From contig JACBWW010000007.1 in assembly GCA_020086605.1 (NCBI GenBank), positions 21,818,472-21,882,471 on the forward strand: a stretch of DNA of 64,000 bases, given 5' to 3'. The notes under the pieces were generated by a model. That model did not search any database. It saw only the letters and a program-made list of their open reading frames with translations, and was not told the DNA's origin. Positions 13,502-25,085 of this stretch are shown here, piece after piece (within the stretch, counting starts at the first letter, position 1; every line of letters begins with the position of its first letter). The position numbers and the translations under genes are program-made. Source of the DNA: Lanius collurio. Its lineage: Eukaryota; Chordata; Aves; Passeriformes; Laniidae.

Positions 13502-13531
13502 TCTCTTTTTTTTTGTTTTACACAGGTAAGT
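13502..13531 (+). promoter_or_regulatory. Abutting 3'/5' splice-site motif, strong
   Basis: A long pyrimidine tract (TTCTCTTTTTTTTTGTTTTA) leads into CACAG joined directly to GTAAGT (CAGGTAAGT at 13523-13531). It is the best match in the window to a recursive-splice consensus. Further donors at 13984 and 14216 lie 0.46 and 0.69 kb downstream, as expected for an RS-exon arrangement. Use in splicing is inferred. Confidence 0.45.
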
Positions 13532-13983
13532 GAAAACCAAATTAAACTGAACTGCATGAAATTAATATTGTCCTTCATTCAATGCAGTTGTTAAGTCTCA
13601 GCCACAGCTGTCACTGTTTTTACAGTGTTAAAAACTGACTGACCTCTCATGGAAACTATTGACAGACATTGAATAGTGGGAAACGTGCCCCCTCATGAAT
13701 TATAATGACAAACAGCTTCCACTCTACACTGATGGAAACATTGATTAATACAATTTTGCTTCTGTTTCACGTTTGGGATAAAAATCTTAATATAGATTTT
13801 CTTGTAAAAGAAGAGAGACCATATTGACAAAGGTGAATATCTAATATTATTGGAAGACATCTCTGAAAGCACTTAAAGTAGAAAACATTTGAGAAAAAAA
13901 ATGAATGCACTAATTAAATTCTAGAGGAACTTCCTGAGAACACTGAAATAATGCTGAGATTTCCTCTTGGATTCCATGTGATG

Positions 13984-13992
13984 CAGGTAAGT
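13984..13992 (+). promoter_or_regulatory. Perfect 5' splice-site consensus
   Basis: CAGGTAAGT is followed by ATC. The upstream sequence is only moderately pyrimidine-rich (TTTCCTCTTGGATTCCATG), so it looks more like a donor than a recursive site. It could end an exon that begins at the 13525 acceptor. Confidence 0.35.
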
Positions 13993-14193
13993 ATCTGAAG
14001 TATGATGCAGCATCTCCAAAATTAGTGTGTGCTTATGCTGTATGAGTGCTCAGGCCCCATCTATTTCCATTTTCCAGGAGTGTTTACATCTTGTGGATCT
14101 TAATTTTTTAGGCATCACAAATTAACATGAATTTATATAGACCAGTAATGCAGGTAGACATAGGGAAGTGCTCCTGCCCTACTATCAAAAGCA

Positions 14194-14224
14194 TTTACCC
14201 CTCTATTGCTGTGCACAGGTAAGT
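14194..14224 (+). promoter_or_regulatory. Abutting 3'/5' splice-site motif
   Basis: TTTACCCCTCTATTGCTGTG precedes CACAG joined to GTAAGT (CAGGTAAGT at 14216-14224). The pyrimidine tract is moderate. It is the third such donor within 0.7 kb on the same strand. Confidence 0.35.
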
Positions 14225-14450
14225 CAGTTTTGATGAAAACTCTGAGAGGTGCCAGAGAGATCACTGTGGTAGAAAAAGAACTTAAAAATTTGAACCTGTT
14301 GAGATTTTAGGTATAAAAATTAATAAAAAATATTTATAATAATAATAATAACAAAAATAACAATCTCCTTTTTGCATAAAATTATGCTTTCAGGTAAAAT
14401 AAGGTATTTTTGTTTCAAGAATTTCATAATCTAGTTTTGAAAAACTACCA

Positions 14451-15783
14451 TGCTGTGTTGACCTTGGCCAATGGCCACACACCCATGCAGCCACTCTCTC
14501 ACTCCTTCTCTTCAACAAGACAAGGGGAGAAAAGAGGGTGAAAAGCCTCATGGTCTGAGGCAAAGACAGAGAGATACTGTACCAATTAGTGTCACAGATA
14601 AAACAGACTTGACTTGAGAAAATTCATTAAAATTCTTTAAAAGTAAAGTAGGATGGTGAGATAAAAAGAAAATTCCCTCCACCCTTTATTGTCATACTTT
14701 ACTTCACTCTTTCCTCCATAACTCTCTGACCTTGTGCCACCCTGAGCAGCACAAGGGGGATGGGGAATGGGAGTTATGGTCAGTTCATAATGGTTTCTCT
14801 CTCACTCCTTCCTCACACTCTCTTCTGGTGGTGGATTAGCTTGTCCACTGCTTAACTTTTGTGGTGAGCTTGCCTCTTTATGTCCTGGAATATCTTTAGA
14901 CCTTTTACAAACAGCCTAAATATCCCTTGACTGTGCAGCTCCCCTTAAGCCAGTGTTAGTGACAGCTACCACCAGAAGCAGAAGTTGAGAAGAGAAATAG
15001 AGCTCAAACCTCCTTTATGATGTGAAGTCATTTATTCCCTCTGTCCTGGGGGGGACAGAGCACCGACCTGGGCAGAGCCGGCGAGGTGAGAGGGAGGGGC
15101 TTTGTGTCCTGCTGGTTTTATCCCAGACAGGGGGAAAGGGGATACCAGGGGCGGAGCTGGGACAAACAACCAACCAGATCAGAGGCCGGGCTGCTGGAAC
15201 ATTGGACAGACCCGACTCAGTCACACGGCAGGGACCCGGCCAGGGGCCCAGGGGGATCCACCACAACACTCTCTGCTCCTGCATGAGCTCCTTTCCAACA
15301 GCTGTAGCTCTATCCAGGAGCCTGCTCCGGTGAGGTCTCTCCACTGAGCTGCGCCTTCCTTCAGGGAATATCCATCTGCCACAGCATGGGGTCCTCCGCA
15401 GGCTGCAGTGGGGATGTCTGCTTCACCATCATCCTCCATGGGCGGCAGGAGGACAGCCTGCTTCCCTTCACCCTCTCCATGGACTACAGGAATATCTCAG
15501 CTCTGGCACCTGAAACACTTCCTTCCCTCTTTCTTTACTGACCTTGGTTGGTCTGTGGGGTGGTTTGTCACACTTTTTTTTTTTTCTCACTCTTTTCTCT
15601 CACAGATTCTGCCATGAAACATTCTGCCCTTTCTTAAATATGTTTCCTGAAGGCATCACCAGCACCTTTGTTGGAACTGCCTGGAGTGTCCAGCAAGGGG
15701 GCAGCCCCTTGCCTTCCTTCACAGAGACCAACACTGCAGTTCCTCCTTCTACTACCAACTCCTGGACACTTACGCTCAATACA
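14451..15783 (-). mobile_element. Family A ERV LTR copy 2, split by a nested insertion
   Basis: The left part (14451 to about 14825) matches the left part of the 8952-10052 LTR: GTTGACCTTGGCC, AAAACAGACTTGACTTGAG, then GGGAGTTATGGTCAGTTCAT. The right part (about 15305-15783) matches its right part: CCTGCTCC and CATGGGGTCCTCC-type repeats, the ACTGACCTTGG segment and the outer end CTCAATACA. Between them sits an unrelated block containing a younger LTR, and some central LTR sequence has been lost. Orientation follows copy 1. Confidence 0.68.
14954..15300 (-). mobile_element. Younger LTR nested inside the older LTR
   Basis: The block starts TGTTAGTGAC and ends TTTCCAACA, so both strands show TGTT...AACA termini. 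On the minus strand there is a TATA-like GATAAAACC around 15116-15121 and an AATAAA signal at 15031-15036. It keeps several CpG dinucleotides (for example CCGGCGAGG), unlike the surrounding old LTR, which suggests a later arrival. I find no exact target-site duplication. The segment 14826-14953 belongs to neither LTR and may be internal or rearranged sequence. Confidence 0.6.
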
Positions 15784-18229
15784 AAATCTGACACCTCCCT
15801 CCTGAAAAAGGGAAAATAGTTTTCAATTACTGTTTTCAATTAGCATTTTCACTTTTTCAGCTAAAACTTCTCAGAAAGAAGTGAGCTGCTTTTATATCAT
15901 GCTATAACTTCCTTCCTTGCATTTTAATGTTCAAAGATTGCTTTTTGCTTTTTCTATTTGTGAAATAAAAAAGATTTTTTTCCTCTCTGTGATTAAAAGA
16001 ATCATAAAGTTGTGGCTTAACCCCCCCCCCCATGCTTTCTATTTTGTATTCTGCATATGTTTCTAATTAGCTCACTGGCTGAAGTGGCAAAATTCATTAA
16101 AAGACTAGGATTTTCGGTGTTTTGTTTTCTTAATTGGAGGTCAAAAATCCTTGGAACTGTAACAAACAGAAATAGATGTAGGACATACCTATATGGTGCA
16201 AGAAGTTCACAGCTCATAGCCTTTGGAATATGTGGATGGAAAAAAAAGCATTTTTAGAAGAAAAATCCATTAGAGGCTGTTAGAAACAAGGATTTCATTC
16301 TGTCTTAATCAGCAGATTACATAATTCTAATAGCACATAAGTGATTTTTTTCTAAGTATGAGAATAATTAATAGGCTAGGACTGAACAGAAAATAAAGAG
16401 TACCCACTCTTCTGTTTATTTTTGTGACACTAATAACTCCAAAAGTGCCCTATTTTGTAGGACTTAATTCACATACACACTGTTTTACCATTTATGCAAT
16501 TAAGAAAATTAATTTCAGTAGAAAATGACCCAAAAAAGAACTCTGTTCTCAGGAATAAAAAGGAGAAAATATATATACATAAGGAAAAGAAAGAGACTAA
16601 TGGAGGAAGTTTAAAAATTATGAATAAAAAGGAATTCACCTTTCTGTCTCCTCCTGTGCCTGATGGTGCATTACAGACTGATTTTAGAGGTGAAGAGCTG
16701 CAGTAATTGACCTTGAAAACCTAAAGAAAAGTCGTATCTATTTTTCTTTTAACCATGTGTCAAACAGAATCAGTTCCTAATTACAGACCAGGTAAGGAAG
16801 TTGCTGTAGCAACAGTATATGCAGAGTCATTAATTTGGGAAGAGGTGGTAGCATTTCTTCTGTACTTTTAGTGTGTCTGGAAGATTGCACAGAGGAGCTG
16901 TAGTCTATAACTACAGACTGCTGTAATAATGCAGCTAATTAATAACAATCCATTATATAATTTATGCTATATGAAACGTAACTTTTCTTTCAGGAGCCAG
17001 ATGCACTTTTCAATAATCACTCAGAGCAAAAGAGTTTTACACTTTTAAACTTCAGTGCCTAAGTTCTACTGATCAGCATTATTTGACTTCAACATCTGGG
17101 CACTCCAACAGGTTCCAAATACCTTTTTAAAAAAGTTGTGATTTTTTAAAAAGCATTTATTTAATTATAGTTATAGAGGCAGTTTAGCAGCCACCTTACA
17201 CTGCTATTTTTAGTCTCACTTTAGACTAAAACTAACCTTTTTATTCATTCAAGCAAATCAACACTGCTGGATTGATTATAAATTGGATTGGTGAGAGTAG
17301 CTACTGTTTCACTGGCAATGTTAAAGGACTGAAACAGCAAAAAGGGCAAAATTTGCAAAATGGACTTCGATGTGTATTGGGCTTGTTAGGTACCACTAGC
17401 AATTAAAAAATCTAACTTATTTACCCCTACAATCCCAAATTTCTCTTTGTGCAAAGAACAACCGAACAGACTTTTGCTTAGTTTACAACTAAGTTTTTGA
17501 CTTATTTGCAAAATTATTTCACTTACTCACATGCTCTGATTCAGTAGGCATTCTCAGAGCTTCTGATTCTGCATAAATAATGCTAATAAACTACTGCTCA
17601 ATAAATAATTAGGGTTTGTATAAGAAATGTGGGAGATCAGATGAAATTCCTTTCTTTGATCTGGAATATGAATTTGTACTTTAGTTTCTCACATTTTCTT
17701 TCCTTGTAGGCAGCACAGGCAACAACATACTTATTCTTTCTCTGGTCTGCTTTGTGCATGCTAAAACAATGTGTTTGCCCGAAAATAACAATGACTCTGT
17801 GGACAGATGATTAGCACAATTGCCAGGGCTCCAGATCCTCATTAACAACCTTCTTGCTGGAAGAGAGAGTTTGCCACACCATAATACACCTCAAAGAGAC
17901 ACACAGAGTCAACTCATGCATAAAAGCATGTTTCAAACAGCTGAAAGAAAAATTAAAATTAATAGAATATGGAAAAATATTTTTAATTAGGAGAAATGTC
18001 TGTCAAGACTATCCAGTGTCCAGAGTGGGAATACTGCTGTGCAACCAGAAAGACTTCTCTCTAAAAGTTAGATGTCAAGTTGTTAGATTATTCAGTTCAG
18101 CTGTGGTTGAAGTGGTCCATGACATTCCTAGTAGCTGGCCTCAGACAGATGACTCCCTAGTGAGCAAATGGACTGACCTGAGCCTTATACCTCGGTGTCT
18201 GTCTCCTTCTGTTTGTAAACATGTACTCC

Positions 18230-18665
18230 CATGCATTTATGGACCTTGTACACATCCACCAAGATGTATCACCAGGTCCCTGAGGGCACTACCAGGCCTT
18301 ATTGTCCTTGCCCAGCTCCACCTGCTCCCCACCCCACCCATGGCTCCAGGACTCCCCTTTCAGCCCACATGGGGCTCATCAATCCCTGTCCAGCTGGGAT
18401 GTTATTCTGCAGTCCTCTTTCTGGCCCTGCCACTCAGAAGAATCTTGAGTTTTCTCTGCACATAATTAATCTCCTGGGTGAATCCTCAGGACCCCACCTC
18501 TTTTTGCCCCTTTCTGGTGTCCCTGGCTGGCCTCTTATTCTGGCTCTTCATTTGCCATGCCTGAGGTTGTCGATGCTCCTGTTACTGGTGCCTGCTGTCG
18601 CCCACCCTATGGGCCTTCCCCTTTGGAGAGGGCACAGCCTGTGATATGGTCACCCTTGACCCCTG
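18230..18665. other. GC-rich, CpG-poor block of unknown origin
   Basis: Composition changes abruptly to C- and G-rich sequence with many CCTGG, CCACC and CTGCC words and almost no CpG, then returns to AT-rich DNA. Two plus-strand frames are open through it, but neither resembles a protein family I know. An old decayed transposon is the likeliest explanation; I cannot name it. Confidence 0.4.
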
Positions 18666-19463
18666 TCCCTCAGGGACCAGCTGTCCCTTGCTGCACTCTT
18701 GCATATGTATACTATGAGAGAAATTGAGAGTTGTGTAATTCACTAGGCACATTAACATTATATTGTGACACTTGGTAATGTTGGACTAAATTCCTGTCAG
18801 AATTTTAGATCCAGCTGCTTGCTGAACAATAAGTCCACCAAAGTTCCTCAGGAAGAGCAAAAGAAACCCAATCAAACCTAGGTATGGTCAAAGACAATAG
18901 CTGGAAGCAGACTAGAATAAGATTCTTCATTAGGGAAACAATTCACCTGTACATCAGCAAATCCTTATTTGGAGGAAAAACGAAACGGAAAACTCCTTAC
19001 TCTTGAACTGAGAGCATCCAGGCTTAGTATTCTGAGAAAATAGTTTGCGTGTTTGTGACACATTTCTAAAAGGCAGAAGGTTGTAGGCTTCTTTCCAGGC
19101 TGTATAGTAATGTCTGTTACATTCCCTTACTTCTTATTTACCTAAGTGTGAAATCATGAGTTTCAAAGGTTAACTGACAACCAACAACTTTTTCTTTCTT
19201 CTGTTTTTTGCTGAAAAGAGCACTTAGACCAAAAACCTGTGCAAATACTTGTCTTGAGCTAATTTGGGATGCGTGGCCAGCTAACCAAGCCCTGGGCTTC
19301 AGAACTTATGAACATTGTGCTAAGATTAAGAGCAACAGTGAAGTTCCTTGTCTTCGGATAGCTGTCCCTGAAGCTTTGCAGTCATCTGAAAACATCTTTG
19401 CCATCCCTGAAAACATCGTGTATTGGTAATCAGTGATAGTTACTCCACAAAATATTTATCTCT

Positions 19464-19627
19464 TTCCCTTCCCTTCCCTTCCCTTCCCTTCCCTTCCCTT
19501 CCCTTCCCTTCCCTTCCCTTCCCTTCCCTTCCCTTCCCTTCCCTTCCCTTCCCTTCCCTTCCCTTCCCTTCCCTTCCCTTCCCTTCCCTTCCCTTCCCTT
19601 CCCTTCCCTTCCCTTCCCTTCCCTTCC
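19464..19627. repeat. (TTCCC)32 pentanucleotide array
   Basis: Thirty-two perfect TTCCC units (160 bp) plus a partial unit, with no interruption. The plus strand is pure pyrimidine and the minus strand pure purine (GGGAA)n, so it can form triplex (H-DNA) or, through its G triplets, quadruplex structures. The multiple overlapping open frames across it are artefacts of a 5-base repeat lacking stop codons in any frame. Confidence 0.97.
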
Positions 19628-20614
19628 TCTTTTTCACTTTTATGTGTGGCACCAGAAGGATCCTTTTGCCATGTTAAATTGGTTTGACCATTTTGGTTTG
19701 TTAAGTTTATATTTCATGAGAGGTGAATCCTTTATTATAAAAGCAGAACTGGCAGTTAAACAAGCAGCCTGATCCTCTAGAATGGTTTGGTTGTGCCCTT
19801 AGTAACTAAGACAACAATCTCACAAACTCTGCACTAGCCTCACTCAAGCCACTAGAAGTGTCAAAAAGTATCAATGAGAAAAAAAATTTCCCATGGACTA
19901 AAATCTCAGACATATTCAGGCATATACCTACCTAAAAGTCAAGTTTTACTACAATTCCTATAATCAGTGCCTCCTATTTCTGCTTGAAATCACATTTCTG
20001 CTGCCAGACGTGCAAAGCCAGAGCTGTTTTAAGTCAGTAAGCGGCTCAGAGCTCAGCTCAACCTGAAGCTTACACAATCCTCCAAACCATTTTTGCAATA
20101 GCAGGTATTGAATACTTGTAAAAGACAGAATCTTCCTAAAGCACTGTCAGATATCTGATTGTGTTACCCCTGAAAAGTTATATATCTAAAACATAAAAAT
20201 TTTCCACTGCAATTATGAAAACTAGGGAATATTCCTGCCTAATCAGAGCCAGTCAAATGATGGAACTGTTCTTTCCCTTCAGTTCAACACTGGTTTGTGC
20301 ATGGATATCGCCTTCTGAAAAACCTTGGCTAATGTTTGTACCATGTGGTAATGACATCTCAGTCATTGCAAAGCCAAAATGCCTTCAAAGATCAGGACCT
20401 ACAACATTATTTCCACTAGATTTTTTTCTTTAGGTACATGTTTCATTCAGTTTCTGAGCTTCACTTGGGAGCACAGGAAATTGTCATGCCCACTGAAGTT
20501 TCTGAAACTTAAGACCTTTGTTACAATATACTCCAAAATTTGGTTCAGAATTATGTTTTGTGACCTCCACTGACCACAAATTGCATCCTGACCAACAAAT
20601 GGAGCAGCTACTGT

Positions 20615-21204
20615 TATGGTTTAAAGCCAGCCAGCAGGTAATCCTCATGTAGGCACTCGTTCTCTTCAACACCAGTGGGATGGGGGAGAGAATCAGAAAA
20701 ATAGGAAAATTCATGGGTTGAGATAAAGACAATTTAATAGGGCAAGAAAAAGCCACATAAGCTAGCATATGAAAACAAGGAGTTAATCCACCCCTTCCCA
20801 TTGGCAGAGAAGTATTCAGCCACCTCCAGGAAAGTCAGTCTCTGTCACACATAATGGTAAATTGGGAAGACAAATGACATCACCCCAAGCATGTACCCTC
20901 CCAATTAATGTTTCTTCACACAGCTTTATATGCTGAGCATGATGTCATATGGCATGGAATACCCCTTTGGTCATTTGGGCCAGGCTGTCCTGACTGTGTC
21001 CCCTCCTAGCTCCTTGTGCACCCCCAGCCCACAATGGTGGGGTGAGGTGAGAGATAGAAAAGGCTTTGATGCTTTGTAAGTGCTGCTTAACAATAACAAA
21101 AACATCCCTGTCCTATCAACACTATTTACATCACAAATCAAAAACAGAGGTCCACACTAGCTACTATGAATAAAATTAATTTTCTTCCAACCAAAACTAG
21201 CACA
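20615..21204 (-). mobile_element. Avian ERV LTR, family B copy 1
   Basis: The block shares its layout with 28042-28524. It has a GGTTTAA-type plus-strand start, then GAGAATCAGAAAAATAGG and GGGTTGAGATAAAGACA. Next come GCATGATGTCATATGGCATG and CCTTTGGTCA, and it closes with CCAAAACTAGCACA. Read on the minus strand this is a common bird LTR beginning near TGTGCTAG. No target-site duplication survives and both termini are mutated, so the copy is old. No internal retroviral sequence adjoins it. Confidence 0.75.
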
Positions 21205-24196
21205 GTTGCTTTTGTTAAATATTTTAAAAGTCTCTGTCATTCCACTTAGTTTTTGCAGCGAACATAGGTCTACAGATCTCCTGGTTCTCCTCTACTCAGA
21301 TACAAAATATTCACATTCTGATGCTAAAAATATACTGCAGTCTGTTGTGGCACTCCAGTTAGGTAAAGAGAACACAGTGGCCCTTATTGTCATTTGCTGC
21401 TGTTTGTTTGAAACTCTCCTGGCATTTTATAGGCAATAGAGAATACAGGCCAATACAAGCAATAATGAAACTTATGTTCTGACAGATCTGCAGTTTTAGA
21501 TTTTTTGTTTAAAAGAAATGTTTGTCCTTTGCAAAAGATATTGTAATTATACATCTTTTCTACTCTGCTTTGACTATTGGTTTCAACATAGACAATGAAG
21601 TATACAGATGTGGCAGCAACTTGCAAGTTACTAAAATTTTTGGTTTTATTTAAAGCTTGCATTTTTATATATCAGTCCTTAATGAAACCCAGGAATTGCT
21701 TGTCAATCAATAGATGCATCATCTCAAGAAGGAAAAATTTTAAGGAATGCTGTACACTAATAAAATCATGGGTTTCATAAGTTTCCAGAAAAGATTTGAA
21801 TATGAAGAAAATGCTGTTCTGCAAGCAAGTCTTAAAATAGTCTTAACTTACCAGATGTCCTCCATGAATTGTGAATATTTAAAACTCATTTACAAATCTA
21901 GGGTTTTTTCATGTAGGACTGGGTAGATTACAGAGTAGAGTACTCTTAGTTTACTAAATATCTGATAATTGTATCACATCTGATTAAGCACCATTGTTCC
22001 ATTGTTTTGTGTCCCATTTTCAATATATAATACCATCAATGAATTCCTCTTTTAAAATAATTTAATATATTGACAAAAAACTTGAAAAATATTTTGCTTT
22101 AAAACTGGATGATAATATATAAGTTTAATTAGACAGAGAATATCAGAAGAGAGGGTGGAGGAGTGGGAAAGTTGACCAGGCACAGTGTGGTTGTTGATGT
22201 TGTATTCAATAATGCTCCCAGCTAATAAATTCTAACAACCAAAGATTCTGCCTGTAAGTCACTCATGATTTTTAACATGAACAAATATAAACAAGATAAA
22301 GTCTAAGTTCAAAAGTAGGTCAGTGCTGTTTACCTGTAGGTGGCAGAAAATGGTATCATAAATCTTATACTTTAGTTGATTTAGCATGATGACTTTCTTT
22401 GTGTTGAAATGTAATGAGTTTTGTGAGCTACTTGGATTTTAAAGTATTTGTTCAAAGGCTGTGTTTCCCTGTTTTTTCTTTGTCTTCAGAAAAAGTTTTA
22501 GTGTGTGTTGAATGTCTCCATATGAACGAAGTCAGGCAGAAAGTATAAATCAATGACTTTGAAACAGCAGCAGTCTCTCCTGAAAACAACAGGACCTGGG
22601 GACATATAAGTCTCTAAAGACACAATCATCTTCAAGCACTGCACAGAATTCTTTAATGCTTGTTCACTGCAGTTATACACTTCATAGGATGACTGAAAAG
22701 AATGATTTGGTGGATGGAGACGTAGACTCACTAAATAGACTGGGAACACCAGAAAATTTCTTATAGATAGCGATGTCAGAAAATTGTAACTTCTTAGGCA
22801 GAATGTATAATTTGACTTGAAAGTTTTGTGGCATGCTTCCTAGTACCATGCACTCCTGTAGTATATTAAAGAAATTAAAACGAAGTCATAAAATAGATTG
22901 TGAATTTTAAAAAACAAACCCACAGAATAATCATTATTCTAGACATTATGAAATCAGTGTGAAGTATTCCAACACACACCTGCCCCAAACCTTTCAAAAT
23001 CAGTTTCGTGGGTGTTCCCAGAGCATCCACTGAGACTTTACCTTTTCAGTAAATTAAAGCATTATTAAAGCCACACTAATTATCCATGTTCTTTCCATTG
23101 TATATCAAGAAATTATACTCTTTAAAGCAAAATAGCAAAAAGGACACTTTGCCATGTCAGGATAATAAAGTCCTCATTATATTCTAGCCCAACTTTTTTT
23201 TTTTTTTTTTTTTTTTTAATGGGGAAGCTATAGCAATTTTTGCTAATGTTAATAGGCAGTGAAGAAACTTAAAATAAGCATGTACCCTAAGGACATGGAT
23301 TAAAGAACAAGCTCATGCATATTTTACCCTGGAGGAGGTGTTCGGTTTGTGGGTCACTGATTCAGCAAGACTGAGATAGAAAGAGGAGACCTGAACACCA
23401 TATCTTTCGATAGGTATGGAGAGGGGCTGAAGGGCAGCTGTAGCCTTTACAACACTAGCTCCTCTATACAAATTGCATTAACAAAACTGCCTCCTGAAGC
23501 TGATGGTATTCAGTGTCTTTGCCATATCAGCACATTCTCCTTCCAAACTAGCTGGAATTTTGGTCTCTAGCAATGAACCAGACTTTTTGTTTGGGTTTTT
23601 TTCTGCCCAAAGGATGGTTTCAAAGGCTAACAAGAGGGAACAACTGCCACACTGCTGCCAAGAATATTAATTTGTTATGGCTGAGCTGAGCACTGGGGCC
23701 TTCATGTCCTGGGCATGCTTCCCACAGCTCTTTTCTAGGAGCAAGAGCAGTGTTTTACTCACAAGTATTTTAAAGACTTCTACAGACTTCAGTGAGAATA
23801 AAGTTAAAAGATTTTCTTTTCACCACCTTTTAAATTAAGCTTTTTTCCACCTTGGGAAATTGGCATTTCTTCCCTTTTCCATTAACTTCCTCAGGTTTAT
23901 GAAAAGCTGCTTGTGCAAATATGACCATAAGCTCTCCTCTTGTTCCCTTATGGCCTCATGTGATATAGGAGAAAGTCTGTGAATGGTCTTGTGACATATT
24001 CCTTCCCTAACAACTCTGCTTAGGGAGCAGACAGGCAATAAATAAAATTGAAATTTACTTGTAGCCATTTAAGATTTCTGGAGCCTCTAAACCAAGACAC
24101 ATAACCATATTTTAAAGAAAAAGTGATAATTTATTCATTATTATCTTCATTTTTATCAGAGGAGAAAAATGTCTGGAAGACAAGGGAAGCCAAATT
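21205..24196. other. AT-rich non-coding stretch, nothing recognised
   Basis: Only short frames without domains occur. A run of 24 T lies at 23194-23217. No RNA gene or transposon is identified. Confidence 0.55.
23194..23217. repeat. Poly(T) run of 24
   Basis: Uninterrupted T tract. No retrocopy is recognised on either side. Confidence 0.9.
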
Positions 24197-25085
24197 ACAG
24201 AATCACAGAATCTTCTGATTTGGAAGGGACCCACAAGGATCATCAATGTCCAACTCCTGACCCTGCACAGGATGACCCCAAGAATCACACCATGTGCCCA
24301 AGAGTATTGTTCAAATGCTTCCTGAACTGTGTCAGGTGCTGTTACCACTTCCATGGAGACCCTATTCCAGTGCTCAATCACCCTCTTTGTGAAGAACCTT
24401 TTTCTAATATCTGACCTAAACCTCCCTGACACAACCTCATGCCATTCCCTGATCACCAAAAAAAAGAGATCAATGCCTTCCCCTCCTCTTCCCCTCATGA
24501 GGTCTCCCCTCAGTCTCCTCTTCTCCAGGCTGAACAGGCCAAGTGCCCTCAGCCACTCCTCACACGGCTTCCCCTCAAGGTCCTTCACTACCTTTGTTAC
24601 CCCCTTTTGGGCACTCTCTAATAGTTTAATATCTTCCTTATATTGTGGCACCCAAAACTGCCCCCAGCACTCGAGGTGAGGCTGCCCCAGTGCAGAGCAG
24701 AGCAGGACAGTTCCCTCCCTTGCCAGGCTGGTGATGCTGTGCCTGATGCCCCTCAGGACACACTTGGCCCTCCTGGCTGCCAGGGCACTGCTGGCTCATG
24801 TTCAACTTTCTGTTGACCAGGACCCTCAGGCTCCTTTCCTCAGCACTGCTCTCCAGCCTCTCATTCCCCAGTCTGTACATCCAGGGTTGCCCCATCTCAG
24901 GTGCAGAATGAAGCATTAGTCTTTACTAAACTTCATATAGCTGGTGAGGGTCCCTCTCTCTAATTTGTTGAGGTCTCTGCAGGGCTTCCATGCCTTCAAG
25001 GTAGTCAGCAGTTCCTCCCAATTTACCATCAGCAGCAAACTTACTTAGTATCCCTTCAAGTCCTGCATTCAAGTCATTTATGAAT
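24197..25085 (-). mobile_element. CR1 LINE, 5'-truncated, with degraded ORF2 end
   Basis: On the minus strand the element ends GATTCTGTGATTCTGT, the CR1 3' octamer tail. Upstream, in several frames, lies the C-terminal part of the CR1 ORF2 reverse transcriptase. About 25080-24930 encodes FINDLNAGLEGILSKFA followed by DGKLGG, and 24620-24300 encodes LGLFSLEKRRLRGDL and FFTKRVIEHWNR. The catalytic FADD box normally found after SKFA here reads FAAD, so one of the two acidic residues is lost. Frameshifts split the reading frame. The 5' limit near 25085 is where CR1 similarity stops. The element is non-functional. Confidence 0.88.

Larger units (their letters stand above)
10276..14450. other. AT-rich non-coding stretch with CR1 tail and splice-like motifs
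   Basis: No coding exon is recognised. The stretch holds a CR1 3' tail, a hairpin and three CAGGTAAGT motifs, all listed separately. A moderately GC-rich patch at 13195-13400 has no identifiable origin. The open frame at 12653-12922 overlaps one on the opposite strand at 12538-12735, and neither shows a domain. Confidence 0.55.
15784..20614. other. AT-rich non-coding stretch with GC block and pentamer array
   Basis: No exon is recognised. A run of 11 C occurs at 16021-16031. The longest open frame of the window (17854-18465) starts at TTG, has no recognisable domain and runs into the GC-rich block at 18.2-18.7 kb. Confidence 0.5.

Noticed and set aside
15015..15439. Overlapping frames on both strands, up to 109 codons
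   Set aside because: They lie in the nested LTR, whose composition lowers stop frequency. LTRs do not normally code.
17854..18465. Longest open frame in the window (203 codons, plus strand)
   Set aside because: It starts at TTG, shows no domain, splice context or family resemblance, and its right half is a GC-rich block where stop codons are rare. It is probably a chance frame.
19423..19687. Frames of repeating SLPFP or KGREG residues
   Set aside because: They are translations of the TTCCC array, which has no stop codon in any frame.
20615..21204. Complete provirus between the family B LTRs at 20.6 and 28.0 kb
   Set aside because: The two LTRs share orientation, but the 6.8 kb between them shows no gag, pol or env similarity and contains a separate CR1. 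The 28-kb LTR also has its own exact target duplication, so they are independent solo LTRs.
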